From AC-69 sp035701505 (GTDB lineage Bacteria > Actinomycetota > UBA4738 > HRBIN12), in the NCBI GenBank assembly GCA_035701505.1, contig DASSSA010000027.1, positions 1-54,779 on the forward strand: DNA of 54,779 nucleotides. The letters are read 5' to 3'. The position numbers and the translations under genes are program-made. The notes beneath the pieces are model-generated. The model ran no database searches. It was not told the origin of the DNA and worked only from the letters and a program-made list of their open reading frames with translations. Shown one piece after another: positions 42,799 through 51,241 of the stretch. Position 1 is the stretch's first letter. Every line of letters starts with the position of its first letter.

Positions 42799-43179
42799 TC
42801 ACGCCAAGTGCTCGGGCGACCACCCGTCCTCCGGGCCACGGAGGACGCAGAATTCGTTCCCCTCGGGGTCGAGCATGACCGTCCAGAAGCTCCCACCCTT
42901 CTCGACGAACCGATCGTCGGTGGCGCCCGCGTCCCGCAACCGCTCCACCTCGGCGGCCATCGATCGCGGGGGACGGAGGTCCAGGTGGACCCGGTTCTTG
43001 ACCACCTTGCGCTCGGGAACCCGCTGGAAGTAGAGGCCGTTGCCGCCAGCGGCGGGGCCGATGAATGCCTCGTCGTCGTCGACGTCAACGGCCTCGTAGC
43101 CGAGAGCGACGCACCAGAATTCGGCGAGGCGCCGGGGGTCGGCGCAATCGAAGCTCACCGAGTCGATGGTGGACGCCAC
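42799..43179 (-). CDS. VOC-family protein (glyoxalase-like)
   Basis: 126 residues with two VOC half-modules: IDSVSFDCADPRRLAEFW and a second half ending WTVMLDPEGNEFCVLRG. The usual metal ligands are only partly present, so it may be non-catalytic or bind ligand only. GTG 43179 is preceded by GGGGAGG at good spacing; the frame further upstream is inside the aminotransferase gene. Confidence 0.82.
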   Translation of the reverse strand: MASTIDSVSFDCADPRRLAEFWCVALGYEAVDVDDDEAFIGPAAGGNGLYFQRVPERKVVKNRVHLDLRPPRSMAAEVERLRDAGATDDRFVEKGGSFWTVMLDPEGNEFCVLRGPEDGWSPEHLA

Positions 43180-43196
43180 GGAACCTCCCCGTTCCG

Positions 43197-44483
43197 TTAC
43201 GATCCGCCCGCCTCGGCCACGGCCTCCTCGAAGACCTCGAGCGCCGTCTCCGCCTGGTCCGTGCGAAACACGAGCGGCGGACACATCCGGACCACGTCGT
43301 CCCCCGCTCCGAGCACCAGCAGCCCGCGGCGGAACGCCGCTTGCTCCACCGCGATCATCGTGTCGTGGTCCTGGAACTCGATCCCGATCATCAGGCCCAG
43401 GCCACGGACCTCCTTGATCAGCGGCCGGCGCGCCTGGATCTCGCGGAGCCCGTCGAGCAGGAAGGATCCCATCCGCTCGGCGTTCTCGACCAGTCCGTCC
43501 TCGATGAGGTCGATGGTGGCCAGGGCCGCGGCGCACGACAACGGGTTGCCGCCGTAGGTCGAGCCGTGAGCGCCGATCTCCCAGGTCATCAGGTCATCGC
43601 GGGCGACCATGGCGCCGAGCGGCATCCCGCTGGCGATGCCCTTGCCGACAAGCAAGATGTCGGGCTCCGCCCCGAAGTGCTGGATGGCCCACATCTTCCC
43701 GGTACGGCCCATCCCGCTCTGGACCTCGTCGGCTACGAGGAGGATTCCGTGCCGGGAGCACAACTCGCGGAGGTAGCGGAACCACCCTTCGGGTGGCAGG
43801 ACGTACCCGCCCTCGCCGAGAATCGGCTCGACCACGATCGCGGCGACCTCGTGCGGCGACACCAACCGCTTGAACAACACCTCCTCCAGGTACTCGAAGT
43901 CGCCGAAGAACGAGTGCAGGACGCCGGGCAGGAGCGGCCCGAACCCGGTGCGGTACCGGGCCTTGCTCGCTGTCAGCGAGACGCTTCCGTACGAACGCCC
44001 GTGGAACGAACCGAAGAACGCGATGACGTACTGCCGGCCGGTCGCGTATCGCGCGAGCTTGATGCCGGCCTCCACGGCCTCGGTGCCGGAGTTCGTGAGG
44101 AAGCTCCTGGCAGGCTTCGACATGCCGGCGATCCCGTCGAGCCTCTCACAGACGTCGGTGTAGATCGGGAGGAAGAAGTCGCTCGCCGAGTAGTGGATCA
44201 GCTCCTCCGCCTGCCGCTGGATGGTATCGACGACCCTGGGATGTGCATGGCCCGTTGAGGTCACGGCGATCCCGGCGTTCAGGTCCAGGAACAGGTTCCC
44301 GTCGACGTCCTCCACCACCGACCCGGCGCCTCGCCGGGGCACGAATGGGTACGCGCGCGGGAGTGAGGGGCTGGTGACCTTGCGGTCGCGCTCGATCCGG
44401 GCCACCGCCTCGGGGCCCGGGACCTCGGTGATCAACCGGGGGGCCTGGGCAGCCGCCAGGTCGGCGATCTCCGGGGCGCTCAC
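43197..44483 (-). CDS. Class III aminotransferase (4-aminobutyrate / ornithine type)
   Basis: 428 residues. LDLNAGIAVTSTGHAHPRVV, NSGTEAVEAGIKLAR, FFGSFHGRSYGS, LLVADEVQSGMGRTGK and PLP lysine in LLVGKGIASGMPLG. Pattern fits GabT/acetylornithine-type enzymes that feed a semialdehyde to an ALDH. Start GTG overlaps the ALDH stop (GTGA), strongly suggesting successive steps in one pathway. Confidence 0.91.
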   Translation of the reverse strand: MSAPEIADLAAAQAPRLITEVPGPEAVARIERDRKVTSPSLPRAYPFVPRRGAGSVVEDVDGNLFLDLNAGIAVTSTGHAHPRVVDTIQRQAEELIHYSASDFFLPIYTDVCERLDGIAGMSKPARSFLTNSGTEAVEAGIKLARYATGRQYVIAFFGSFHGRSYGSVSLTASKARYRTGFGPLLPGVLHSFFGDFEYLEEVLFKRLVSPHEVAAIVVEPILGEGGYVLPPEGWFRYLRELCSRHGILLVADEVQSGMGRTGKMWAIQHFGAEPDILLVGKGIASGMPLGAMVARDDLMTWEIGAHGSTYGGNPLSCAAALATIDLIEDGLVENAERMGSFLLDGLREIQARRPLIKEVRGLGLMIGIEFQDHDTMIAVEQAAFRRGLLVLGAGDDVVRMCPPLVFRTDQAETALEVFEEAVAEAGGS

Positions 44484-46048
44484 TCCTCGATCACCGTTCG
44501 GGACTGCTCTCGTAGGTATTGCTGGACGTAGTAGGGGCCGCCGCCGGCCTTCCCGCTGGTACCGGATCCCTTCCAGCCGCCGAAGGGCTGGACCCCAGGC
44601 CACGCGCCCGTCGTAGCGCCAGCCCGGCGGTTCACGTACACCACGCCGGCCTCGATCGTGTCGAGGAACCGCTGGATCTCGCCCCGATCCTCGCTGTAGA
44701 ACCCCGCGGTCAGGCCGTATTCGGTATCGTTCGCCAACCGCAGGGCCTCGTCCAGGTCGTCGTAAGGGGCGACTGATACGAACGGCACGAACAGCTCCCG
44801 CTTCCAGATCCAGGAGTCGAGCGGCACCTCGACCACCGTGGGCTGGACGAAATTCCCTCGGGCCAGGTCGCCCTCCTTCAAACGGTCGCCTCCGATGACG
44901 ACGTTCCCGTTCTTCTTCGCTTCCGCCGATGCCTCCTCGAACGTGGCCACGGCGTTGTCGTCGATCACCGGTCCCAGGTACACGTCCTTCTCCAGCGGAT
45001 CACCGATCCTGATCTTCTCGGTCTTCTCCTTCAGGAGCCGCACGAATTCGTCGTACACATTCCGCTGCACGTACACGCGGGAGTTGGCCGAGCACTTTTG
45101 GCCGCCGTAGCCGAACGCCGAGCGCAGCACGCCGTCCGTGGCCTTGTCCAGATCGGCCTTCTCGGTGACCACGGCCGGGTTCTTCCCACCCATCTCGCAG
45201 ATCACCGGCTTGGGAAAGTCCTTGGCGAACCCCTTGTAGATGCCCATCCCCACTTCGTAGGAGCCGGTGAAGGTGATGCCGTCCACGTCGGGATGGTTCA
45301 CCAGCTCCTCACCCACCACGCTCCCGGGACCAGAGAGGAACTGGAACGCGGCCGGCGGGATCCCGGCGTCCCGATAGGCCTCGTACAGCTTGAGGCCGGT
45401 GAAGGCGCCGAGGTGGGCCGGCTTGGACACCACGCAGTTGCCGGCCACGAGGGCGCCGCTCGAGGGGCCGGCGGCCAGGGCCATGGGAAAGTTGAACGGG
45501 CTTATGACGGCCCACACGCCGTAGGGCCGAAGCACGTCCACGTACTCACCCGGCGAGCCCATGGACTGCATCGGCGTGGTGAAGCCGTCGTGCTTCTCCA
45601 TCTCGTTGCAGTTCCACCGGAGCAGGTCGGCCGACTCCTCCACGTCCCCCAGGGCCTCCAGTCGATTCTTCCCGACTTCAATGGCCATGAGCGCCGCGAG
45701 CTCGCTCCGCCGCTCGGAGATGAGGTCGGCGGCCCTGCGGACCAAGGCAACCCGCTCCTTCCACGGGGTCGCCGCCCACGCCGGCGCGAAGGCCGTGGCC
45801 GCCGCCACGGCGTCCCGCACATCCTCCCGGGTGGCCTGGGCGAACTCGCCGATCACGAGGTCGTGGTCGATCGGGGATCGTTCCTCCTTGGTTCCACTCC
45901 CCTGCCTGGCCTCCCCGTTCACGTAGAACGGATGCCGCTTTCCGAGCCAGGACCGGGCAACCTCGATACCTCGATCGTAGGCCTTGTGCAGCTCCTCGTT
46001 ATCCGCCGACATCGTCGCGTAGGTGATGCGGAAGCCCTGCTCTGCCAT
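44480..46048 (-). CDS. 1-pyrroline-5-carboxylate dehydrogenase-like aldehyde dehydrogenase
   Basis: 522 residues, RocA/PruA-like ALDH. Catalytic Cys in GYGGQKCSANS, Glu in ICEMGGKNP, NAD region ISPFNFPMALAAGPSSGALV, and C-terminal GVQPFGGWKGSGTSGKAGG, which resembles glutamate-semialdehyde dehydrogenases. The usual EEIFGPV is KRELFVPFV here. AGGAGG precedes the ATG at 46048. First gene of the operon running to 37169. It would oxidise the P5C made by the proline dehydrogenase encoded 1.9 kb away. Confidence 0.87.
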   Translation of the reverse strand: MAEQGFRITYATMSADNEELHKAYDRGIEVARSWLGKRHPFYVNGEARQGSGTKEERSPIDHDLVIGEFAQATREDVRDAVAAATAFAPAWAATPWKERVALVRRAADLISERRSELAALMAIEVGKNRLEALGDVEESADLLRWNCNEMEKHDGFTTPMQSMGSPGEYVDVLRPYGVWAVISPFNFPMALAAGPSSGALVAGNCVVSKPAHLGAFTGLKLYEAYRDAGIPPAAFQFLSGPGSVVGEELVNHPDVDGITFTGSYEVGMGIYKGFAKDFPKPVICEMGGKNPAVVTEKADLDKATDGVLRSAFGYGGQKCSANSRVYVQRNVYDEFVRLLKEKTEKIRIGDPLEKDVYLGPVIDDNAVATFEEASAEAKKNGNVVIGGDRLKEGDLARGNFVQPTVVEVPLDSWIWKRELFVPFVSVAPYDDLDEALRLANDTEYGLTAGFYSEDRGEIQRFLDTIEAGVVYVNRRAGATTGAWPGVQPFGGWKGSGTSGKAGGGPYYVQQYLREQSRTVIEE

Positions 46049-46207
46049 GGAAGTCGCCTCCTGATCGAACGATCCCGCTCGAACGACGATCTGTATGGTA
46101 GTCGGGGGGCCAGATCCGTCCCAAGTCGCGCACGAGTGGGGCCGCGTTCGAACCGGTCCGCGGATATCGAGAAACGCCCCGGGCGGAGGCGTATCATCGG
46201 CCTCCCT

Positions 46208-46990
46208 TTGAGGCTCGTGACCTTCGACCGGAGGGGGCACCGGCGACTGGGAGCGTTCCTTGAGGGTGAGGTGGTCGACCTGCCCGACCTGATCGGGCAC
46301 CCGGCCTTCCCCACCAGCATGGAAGCCCTGGTGGCGAGCAACGGGGGCACGGTGCTCGACGCCGCCCGGGCCGCCCTGGAACGGGACGAGGCAGCCGCCT
46401 TCGTCGTCAAAGGAGCACGCCTGCTCCCGCCCATCGTGCCGACGTCTCTCCGGGGCCGGGACGAAGTGGAGGGGCTGCGCCCGGTGGCCGGCCCCGGTGA
46501 CGTCGTTCCGTGGCCGGAGGGCGCGGGGTGGCTCGAGTTCGAGCCGCGGATCGGGGCGATCCTCCGACGGCGCATACAAGGGGCGGCCTCCTCCCGAGAC
46601 GTAGAAGATGCCGTGTTCGGCTATACGCTGGTGAGCGACTTCGCGGTGCGCCAGGGGTCCGGTGACCCGACGCCTCGGGCCCAGGGGCTGCCCGTGGCCA
46701 TGGGGCCGTGCATCCTGACGGCCGATGAGATCGACCCCCAGACGGTGTTCGTCACCGTGCGGGTGGACGGCGATCAATGGGCAAAGGGCAACCTGAACGG
46801 CACCGCTCGCAACCTGTTGGAGGAGGTGGCTGCGGCCTCGCGCCTGGAGGCACTGGAGCCCGGCGAGACCTTCGCCGCATGCCCCCTCGACGTCCCCGAG
46901 CTCGACAACCGGATCTGGCCGGGGGCCGAGATGGAGCTGGAGGCGGAGGGGATCGGCGTGCTTCGCAACCGGATCGACCGGCAGGGTTGA
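46208..46990 (+). CDS. Fumarylacetoacetate hydrolase-family protein
   Basis: 260 residues. It starts (M)RLVTFDRRG, the standard opening of FAH-family proteins, and has metal-site segments GWLEFEPRIGAIL, VFGYTLVSDFAVRQ and WAKGNLNGTARN. Several canonical FAH motifs (EPE, GxNY) are altered, so activity is uncertain. The start appears to be TTG at 46208, ten bases after a -10-like TATCAT (46192-46197). The region from 46049 to 46207 is a divergent promoter area. Confidence 0.75.
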   Translation: MRLVTFDRRGHRRLGAFLEGEVVDLPDLIGHPAFPTSMEALVASNGGTVLDAARAALERDEAAAFVVKGARLLPPIVPTSLRGRDEVEGLRPVAGPGDVVPWPEGAGWLEFEPRIGAILRRRIQGAASSRDVEDAVFGYTLVSDFAVRQGSGDPTPRAQGLPVAMGPCILTADEIDPQTVFVTVRVDGDQWAKGNLNGTARNLLEEVAAASRLEALEPGETFAACPLDVPELDNRIWPGAEMELEAEGIGVLRNRIDRQG

Positions 46991-47003
46991 GAGGGAATCG
47001 ACC

Positions 47004-47120
47004 CTACTTCCTCTTCTTCTTGGTTGCTGCGAGCTCCGCCGCCTTGCGCTTCTCCCGAGCCTTCTTCCTGCGTTCCCGGTCGTGCGCCCATCGCACCCTG
47101 GCCCTGGCCCCCCGCCCCAC
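47004..47120 (-). CDS. Small very basic protein (38 residues)
   Basis: GTG start three bases after the proC stop. Starts VGRGARARVRWAHDRERR and ends in a Lys/Arg run (TKKKRK). High charge and small size resemble ribosome- or nucleic-acid-associated peptides of actinobacteria, but I cannot assign a family. Translationally coupled to proC by position. Confidence 0.6.
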   Translation of the reverse strand: MGRGARARVRWAHDRERRKKAREKRKAAELAATKKKRK

Positions 47121-47122
47121 GC

Positions 47123-47950
47123 TCAGGCGTCCCCTTCCTCTTCGCCGCCCCGGGCCAGCTCGGCGCTCCGGTGGCGGGCGGCATCGATGGCGTTCAGGAA
47201 TGCGGCCCTCACACCCGCCTCCTCCAGGTGGCGGATGGCCGCGATGGTCGTCCCGCCGGGCGAGGTCACCATCTCCCGGAGCTCCACGGGGTGCTTGCCC
47301 GTGTCGCGCAGCATCTTGGCCGAGCCGAGCATGGTCTGGATGATGAGCTCGGTGGCCACGTCCCGCGACAGCCCCAGCAGGATGCAGGCCTCGATCATCG
47401 CTTCCGCCAGCAGGAAGAAGTAGGCAGGACCCGAACCGCTGGTGGCCGTGATGGCGTCGAGGTGCACCTCGGGGAGCCGGATCACCTTCCCCACGTACCC
47501 CAAGAGCTCCTCGGCGACCGAGAGGTGCTTGTCCTCGGCTTGGGACCCGGGCGACACCACCGACATGGCCTCGTCCACAAGCACGGCGACGTTCGACATG
47601 ACACGGACCACCGGCACACTGGAGACCAGATGCTTCTCCACGAACGAGGTCCGGACGCCGGCGGCGAAGCTGACCACCAGGTGCTCCGGCGTCACGTGCC
47701 CGGCCACCTGCCCCAGGAGGGCCTCGATATCCTGGGGCTTGACCGTGAGCACCACGGTCTCGGCCCACTCCACGGCCTCTGGGTTGGACAGAGTGGCGGC
47801 CACGCCGTGTTCGGCCAGCTCGCGGACTCGCTCCTCGCGACGAGCCGTGACCATGATCTCGTCGGGGTTCCGTCCACCCGAGCGGATCAGCCCGGACACC
47901 AGAGCCTCGCCCATCTTGCCGCCACCGAGGAACGCGACCCGCCGAGTCAT
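47123..47950 (-). CDS. proC: Pyrroline-5-carboxylate reductase
   Basis: 275 residues; reduces P5C to proline. NAD(P) motif FLGGGKMGEALVSGL, VLTVKPQD, and the C-terminal signature SGSGPAYFFLLAEAM with SPGGTTIAAI. It lies 19 bases after proline dehydrogenase, which catalyses the opposite step, so a proline-P5C cycle is possible. ATG start. Confidence 0.96.
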   Translation of the reverse strand: MTRRVAFLGGGKMGEALVSGLIRSGGRNPDEIMVTARREERVRELAEHGVAATLSNPEAVEWAETVVLTVKPQDIEALLGQVAGHVTPEHLVVSFAAGVRTSFVEKHLVSSVPVVRVMSNVAVLVDEAMSVVSPGSQAEDKHLSVAEELLGYVGKVIRLPEVHLDAITATSGSGPAYFFLLAEAMIEACILLGLSRDVATELIIQTMLGSAKMLRDTGKHPVELREMVTSPGGTTIAAIRHLEEAGVRAAFLNAIDAARHRSAELARGGEEEGDA

Positions 47951-47969
47951 CCCCCCGTCCTTCGTCGAC

Positions 47970-48884
47970 TCATCTGCCTCTCCTCACCAGGTTCGACAGG
48001 AAGAACCACATATTGGCAGGTCGTTCAGCCAGGCGCCGAGTCAGGTAGGGATACCATTCGGCGCCGTAGGGGATGTAAACCCGCACCGGGTATCCGCCCC
48101 GCGCCAGGCGATGCTGGAGGTCACGCCGAACTCCGAACAGCATCTGGAACTCCACGCGAGACCACGGCACGCGGCGACGTTCCACGAACCGCTTCGTCCC
48201 CTCGATGAGCCGGGGATCGTGGGTTGCCACGTGCACGCTGTGGCCCCCCTCGATCAGCCGGACGAAGGCCCGGGCGAACGCGACATCCACCTCCCGCCGA
48301 CGCGCGAGCGCGATCTCGGGCGGTTCCAGGTACGCCCCCTTCACCAGCCGGATGATCGAACCCATGGGAAGGGCCCGGATGTCGGCCTCGGTCCGGCGCA
48401 GCGAACACTGCAGGCACAATCCGATCCGATCGTGACGGGCTCGCAGGTCACGGAAGATGGCCAGGGTCCGGTCGACGTACGCGCTGCTCTCCATGTCGAT
48501 CATCACCACGGAGCCGGCGGACGATGCGGCGGCCATCACCCGTTCCATTTGTGAGACGCAGAGCTCGGCTGAGAAGTCCAGGCCGAGTTGCGACAGCTTG
48601 ACCGAGACCATGCAGTCGAGGTCGCGCTCCTCGCGGATCCGGTCGAGGGCCTGAACGTAAGCGTTGGCCGCCTCCGATGCATGCTCGGGGGCCCGCACGT
48701 TCTCCCCCAGATGATCCAGCATCGCCCGGATCCGGTCGTTGGCCAGCGCCCGAGCGGCCATGATGGCATCGTTCAGGCGCTCGCCGGCCACGAACCGCGA
48801 TGCGAGGGCGCGGCCCGGGGGGGTCCGGGTGGCCAGCCACCGGAACCAGCGGGCCTGCGTGAGCCGAAGGACCGGGGCATTCAT
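47970..48884 (-). CDS. Proline dehydrogenase
   Basis: 304 residues, mono-functional FAD proline dehydrogenase (PutA-like barrel). MVSVKLSQLG, MIDMESSAYVD, RIGLCLQCSLRRTEAD, RLVKGAYLEP and SVHVATHDP are all family motifs. ATG 48884 fits the usual N-terminus; the longer frame upstream overlaps a terminator-like hairpin. A TACGGT hexamer eight bases upstream is a possible -10 for a leaderless mRNA, and it sits within a duplicated 12-mer (GCCCGAACCGTA on the plus strand at 48887-48898 and 48901-48912). Alternatively it is read from the structured leader upstream. Confidence 0.93.
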   Translation of the reverse strand: MNAPVLRLTQARWFRWLATRTPPGRALASRFVAGERLNDAIMAARALANDRIRAMLDHLGENVRAPEHASEAANAYVQALDRIREERDLDCMVSVKLSQLGLDFSAELCVSQMERVMAAASSAGSVVMIDMESSAYVDRTLAIFRDLRARHDRIGLCLQCSLRRTEADIRALPMGSIIRLVKGAYLEPPEIALARRREVDVAFARAFVRLIEGGHSVHVATHDPRLIEGTKRFVERRRVPWSRVEFQMLFGVRRDLQHRLARGGYPVRVYIPYGAEWYPYLTRRLAERPANMWFFLSNLVRRGR

Positions 48885-48908
48885 CGGCCCGAACCGTACA
48901 GCCCGAAC

Positions 48909-49193
48909 CGTAGAGAAAGACAGAACCCGAGGGACCTTCGGCTCGCCGGAGGCCGGAGCCTCCAACCACCGTCAGCCCCTCGGGCTCAGGTGCTCCGAGC
49001 AACCCCTTGCAACTGTCTCGGTTTCCGAGAGGTAGACGCCTTTCGTTGGGCTTTGGGGCCTCCCGAGCCTCCCCGGCCGCACAGCTAGTTAGCTTTCCCA
49101 ACCGTACGACCAGGTGCGCCCAGTCGGCCTTACGGCTTTCCCAGGGCTCCCCGCTTCGGTTCCCTGACTCAGCCACTTCGGCTGCTCGGAGCG
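48909..49193 (-). ncRNA. Candidate structured RNA or riboswitch-like leader upstream of proline dehydrogenase
   Basis: The only long gap (48885-49320) has no plausible gene but rich RNA structure on the minus strand. A perfect 10-bp helix, GCTCCGAGCA (49192-49183) with TGCTCGGAGC (49001-48992), closes a 181-base domain. Inside are hairpins AGCC-GAAGT-GGCT, GCC-GTAA-GGC, CGACTGGG-CGCA-CCTGGTCG, AGCT-AACT-AGCT and CTCGG-AAA-CCGAG. A promoter (49228-49200) predicts a start at about 49193, exactly at the closing helix. A GGAGGC-TCCG-GCCTCC hairpin (48963-48948) and a terminator-like stem follow. I could not match it to tmRNA, RNase P, SRP, 6S, T-box or common riboswitch consensus sequences. Confidence 0.65.
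48911..48944 (-). terminator. Terminator-like hairpin ahead of proline dehydrogenase
   Basis: Minus-strand GAGCCGA pairs with TCGGGTTC (48944-48923), followed by TGTCTTTCTCTA. The right arm CCCTCGGG can also pair with CCCGAGGG at 48984-48977, giving two mutually exclusive folds, as expected of an attenuator. It ends 27 bases before the proline dehydrogenase ATG. Confidence 0.5.
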
Positions 49194-49199
49194 AGGCGA

Positions 49200-49228
49200 A
49201 ATGTATCGGTGGCCCCATACACCGTCAA
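49200..49228 (-). promoter_or_regulatory. Sigma-70 promoter of the structured RNA
   Basis: TTGACG (49228-49223), a 17-base spacer and TACATT (49205-49200) form the best sigma-70-like promoter seen in the window. It lies in the non-coding gap after the GNAT gene and reads into the structured RNA. Confidence 0.8.
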
Positions 49229-49320
49229 GCGGGGGAAGCCGCAGGTCACGCAACATATCCGCAGGTAGCAGCATCGCGAGAAAGAGTGACAAACGCTTCG
49301 GCGGTCTGACAAAAGAAGAG

Positions 49321-49863
49321 CTAGCCCTGGGAATCGCTGCGCTGCAATCGAATTCGGCCGAACTCCTCGCGCGTGACGCTCATGATGACTCGGTCGACGA
49401 ATCCACCGTCCTTGAACGAGCGCTGGCGAAGCGTGGCGTCGACGGCGAACCCACACGCCTGGTAGGCGCGGAGCGCCCGCTCGTTGGGCGCGAGCGACCA
49501 CAGCTCCACCATGTGCAGATCCATGCGGTCGAACGCGTACGACAGCAGGGTCGTCACGGCGTCCCTGCCATAGCCCTTGCCCCATGCGCTGGGCTCACCG
49601 ATGTAGATGTACAGCGAGCAGATGCGGTCCCGGCGGCGGAACTGATTCAGCCCGATCTTGCCCACCGGCCTTCCCTCGGCCTCGATGATGAACGGGTGCC
49701 CCTCCGCGCGCGAGCGTTCCTCCGTTTCGGCGATGTCCTGCTGGGAGAAGGGCCGTTCGTAGTCCATCCACCACCAGACCTCGGGCTGGTTCTGCCACTG
49801 TTGGATGAGCGGATGGTCCCATTCCTCGACCGGCCGGAGCGTCACGGCCCGTCCGTGGATCAC
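49321..49863 (-). CDS. GNAT-family N-acetyltransferase
   Basis: 180 residues of the RimJ/RimL type: VTLRPVEEWDHPLIQQW at the start, acetyl-CoA motif GKGYGRDAVTTLLSYAF, then NERALRAYQACGF. Substrate unknown; such enzymes acetylate protein N-termini, polyamines or antibiotics. GTG 49863 is chosen since upstream frame overlaps mshA. Probably downstream in the mshA transcript. Confidence 0.85.
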   Translation of the reverse strand: MIHGRAVTLRPVEEWDHPLIQQWQNQPEVWWWMDYERPFSQQDIAETEERSRAEGHPFIIEAEGRPVGKIGLNQFRRRDRICSLYIYIGEPSAWGKGYGRDAVTTLLSYAFDRMDLHMVELWSLAPNERALRAYQACGFAVDATLRQRSFKDGGFVDRVIMSVTREEFGRIRLQRSDSQG

Positions 49864-49873
49864 CCGGCCACTC

Positions 49874-51172
49874 TCACTCCGGCCACGCGCCCACGGGGTC
49901 GCGGCCGGTGGCGATCCGCCCCTCCAGCACCTCCCGGTACACCGACAGGATCTCCTCCGCGGTCGATTCCCAGGAGAACCGGAGGGACATGGCAACCGCG
50001 GCCCGGCCCATCCGCCTCGCCATCCGGGGGTCGCGGAGGAGCTGGAGCACCCGCTCGGCGTGGTCGCCGGGGTCGTGCCCCTCCACCAGAAAGCCCGTCA
50101 CGCCGTCGACGACGACGTAGCGGAGCCCGCCGACGGCGGCTGCGACGGGCGGGGTCCCGCAGGCTTGCGCCTCCAGGGCCACCAGGCCGAAAGACTCGGA
50201 GCGCGACGGGACCAGGACGGTTTCGGCGGCGGCGTAGAAGTCGGCCAGCCGGCTCTGCGGTTGCGGGGGGAAGAACATGACCCGCTCGCCCACCCCGAGG
50301 GCGGCGGCCAGCTCCATGAGCCGGCCCACCTCGATACCGTGGCCGGCTCCGCTCGGCCCTCCCACCACGGCGAGCACCACGTCGACGGTGCCCCCTGGGT
50401 CGCGAGCCACCGCCTCGGCCAGGGCCCGGATCGCGATGTCCGGCCCTTTGTGCGCTTGGAGCCGGCCCACGAACAGCAGCAGGCGAACCCCCGCCAGGTG
50501 CAGCCTGGCCTTGGCCTCGTCCTTCGGCCGGGGGAAGAAGAGCTGGTGATCGACCCCCGGCGGAACCAGGCTGATGCGCCCTGGGTCGGCGGTGTACAGC
50601 CCGACCAGCTGGGCCGCCTCGGCGGGGGTGGCAGCCATGATCCGGTCGGCGTCACCGATGACGGCCTCCTCCCCGGCCAGGCGGGCCGCGGACTCCGGGC
50701 GCTCCCCCGGGGCCAGCGAAGAGTTCTTCACCTTGCCCAGGGTGTGGAACGATGCCACCAGCGGGATACCCCAGATCTCCTTGGTGCTCCGTCCCACCCA
50801 TCCCGAAAGCCAGTAGTGGGAGTGGACCAGGTCGTAGCGCGACGACTCGGCCTCTTGGCGGCGCAGGACGCCGCCGAGGAACTCCGGAAGGAACCGAGGG
50901 AGCTCCTCCTTGACTACGGGAGCGCATGGACCCGCCTTGACCTGGATTATCCGCGACCCCGATGCGAGCTCCTCGATGTCGGGCCCGCCCCTCCCCTGGC
51001 ATCGGGTGAAGACGTCGACGCCCACTCCCCGTGCCGCAAGGGAATCGGCCGCCGCCCGGATATAGACGTTCATCCCGCCCGAGTCACCCGTGCCCGGCTG
51101 ATCGAGGGGCGAGGTGTGCAAGCTGACGAAGGCCACACGGGACCGCGCCGGAGGAGCCATCGAGGAGGCCAT
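49874..51172 (-). CDS. mshA: D-inositol-3-phosphate glycosyltransferase-like (MshA)
   Basis: 432 residues, GT4 fold. The N-terminal VSLHTSPLDQPGTGDSGGMN is the MshA signature, followed by DLVHSHYWLSGWVG, LLFVGRLQAHKGPDI and the donor-site ESFGLVALEAQACGTPPVA. MshA starts mycothiol synthesis by joining GlcNAc to inositol-3-phosphate. ATG 51172 follows a -10-like TAGCAT (51185-51180) by seven bases, a leaderless layout; GTG 51178 is an alternative. A sucrose-synthase-like relative cannot be fully excluded. Confidence 0.85.
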   Translation of the reverse strand: MASSMAPPARSRVAFVSLHTSPLDQPGTGDSGGMNVYIRAAADSLAARGVGVDVFTRCQGRGGPDIEELASGSRIIQVKAGPCAPVVKEELPRFLPEFLGGVLRRQEAESSRYDLVHSHYWLSGWVGRSTKEIWGIPLVASFHTLGKVKNSSLAPGERPESAARLAGEEAVIGDADRIMAATPAEAAQLVGLYTADPGRISLVPPGVDHQLFFPRPKDEAKARLHLAGVRLLLFVGRLQAHKGPDIAIRALAEAVARDPGGTVDVVLAVVGGPSGAGHGIEVGRLMELAAALGVGERVMFFPPQPQSRLADFYAAAETVLVPSRSESFGLVALEAQACGTPPVAAAVGGLRYVVVDGVTGFLVEGHDPGDHAERVLQLLRDPRMARRMGRAAVAMSLRFSWESTAEEILSVYREVLEGRIATGRDPVGAWPE

Positions 51173-51241
51173 GCTCACGATGCTACGCGACCTTGGCGAA
51201 AGGGCTGCACCCGCACCTTTTCCTCCCCAGGCAGAGCCGCG

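Noticed and set aside
49002..49182. ydaO (c-di-AMP) riboswitch identity for the structured RNA
   Set aside because: Only short strings agree. The conserved GGGGTGAATC-like core and GTAGGG are not seen, so I left the class open.
48448..49218. Long minus-strand reading frame covering the structured RNA
   Set aside because: It is in a different frame from proline dehydrogenase, overlaps its N-terminal third, and has no recognisable domain. The promoter and helices explain the region better.
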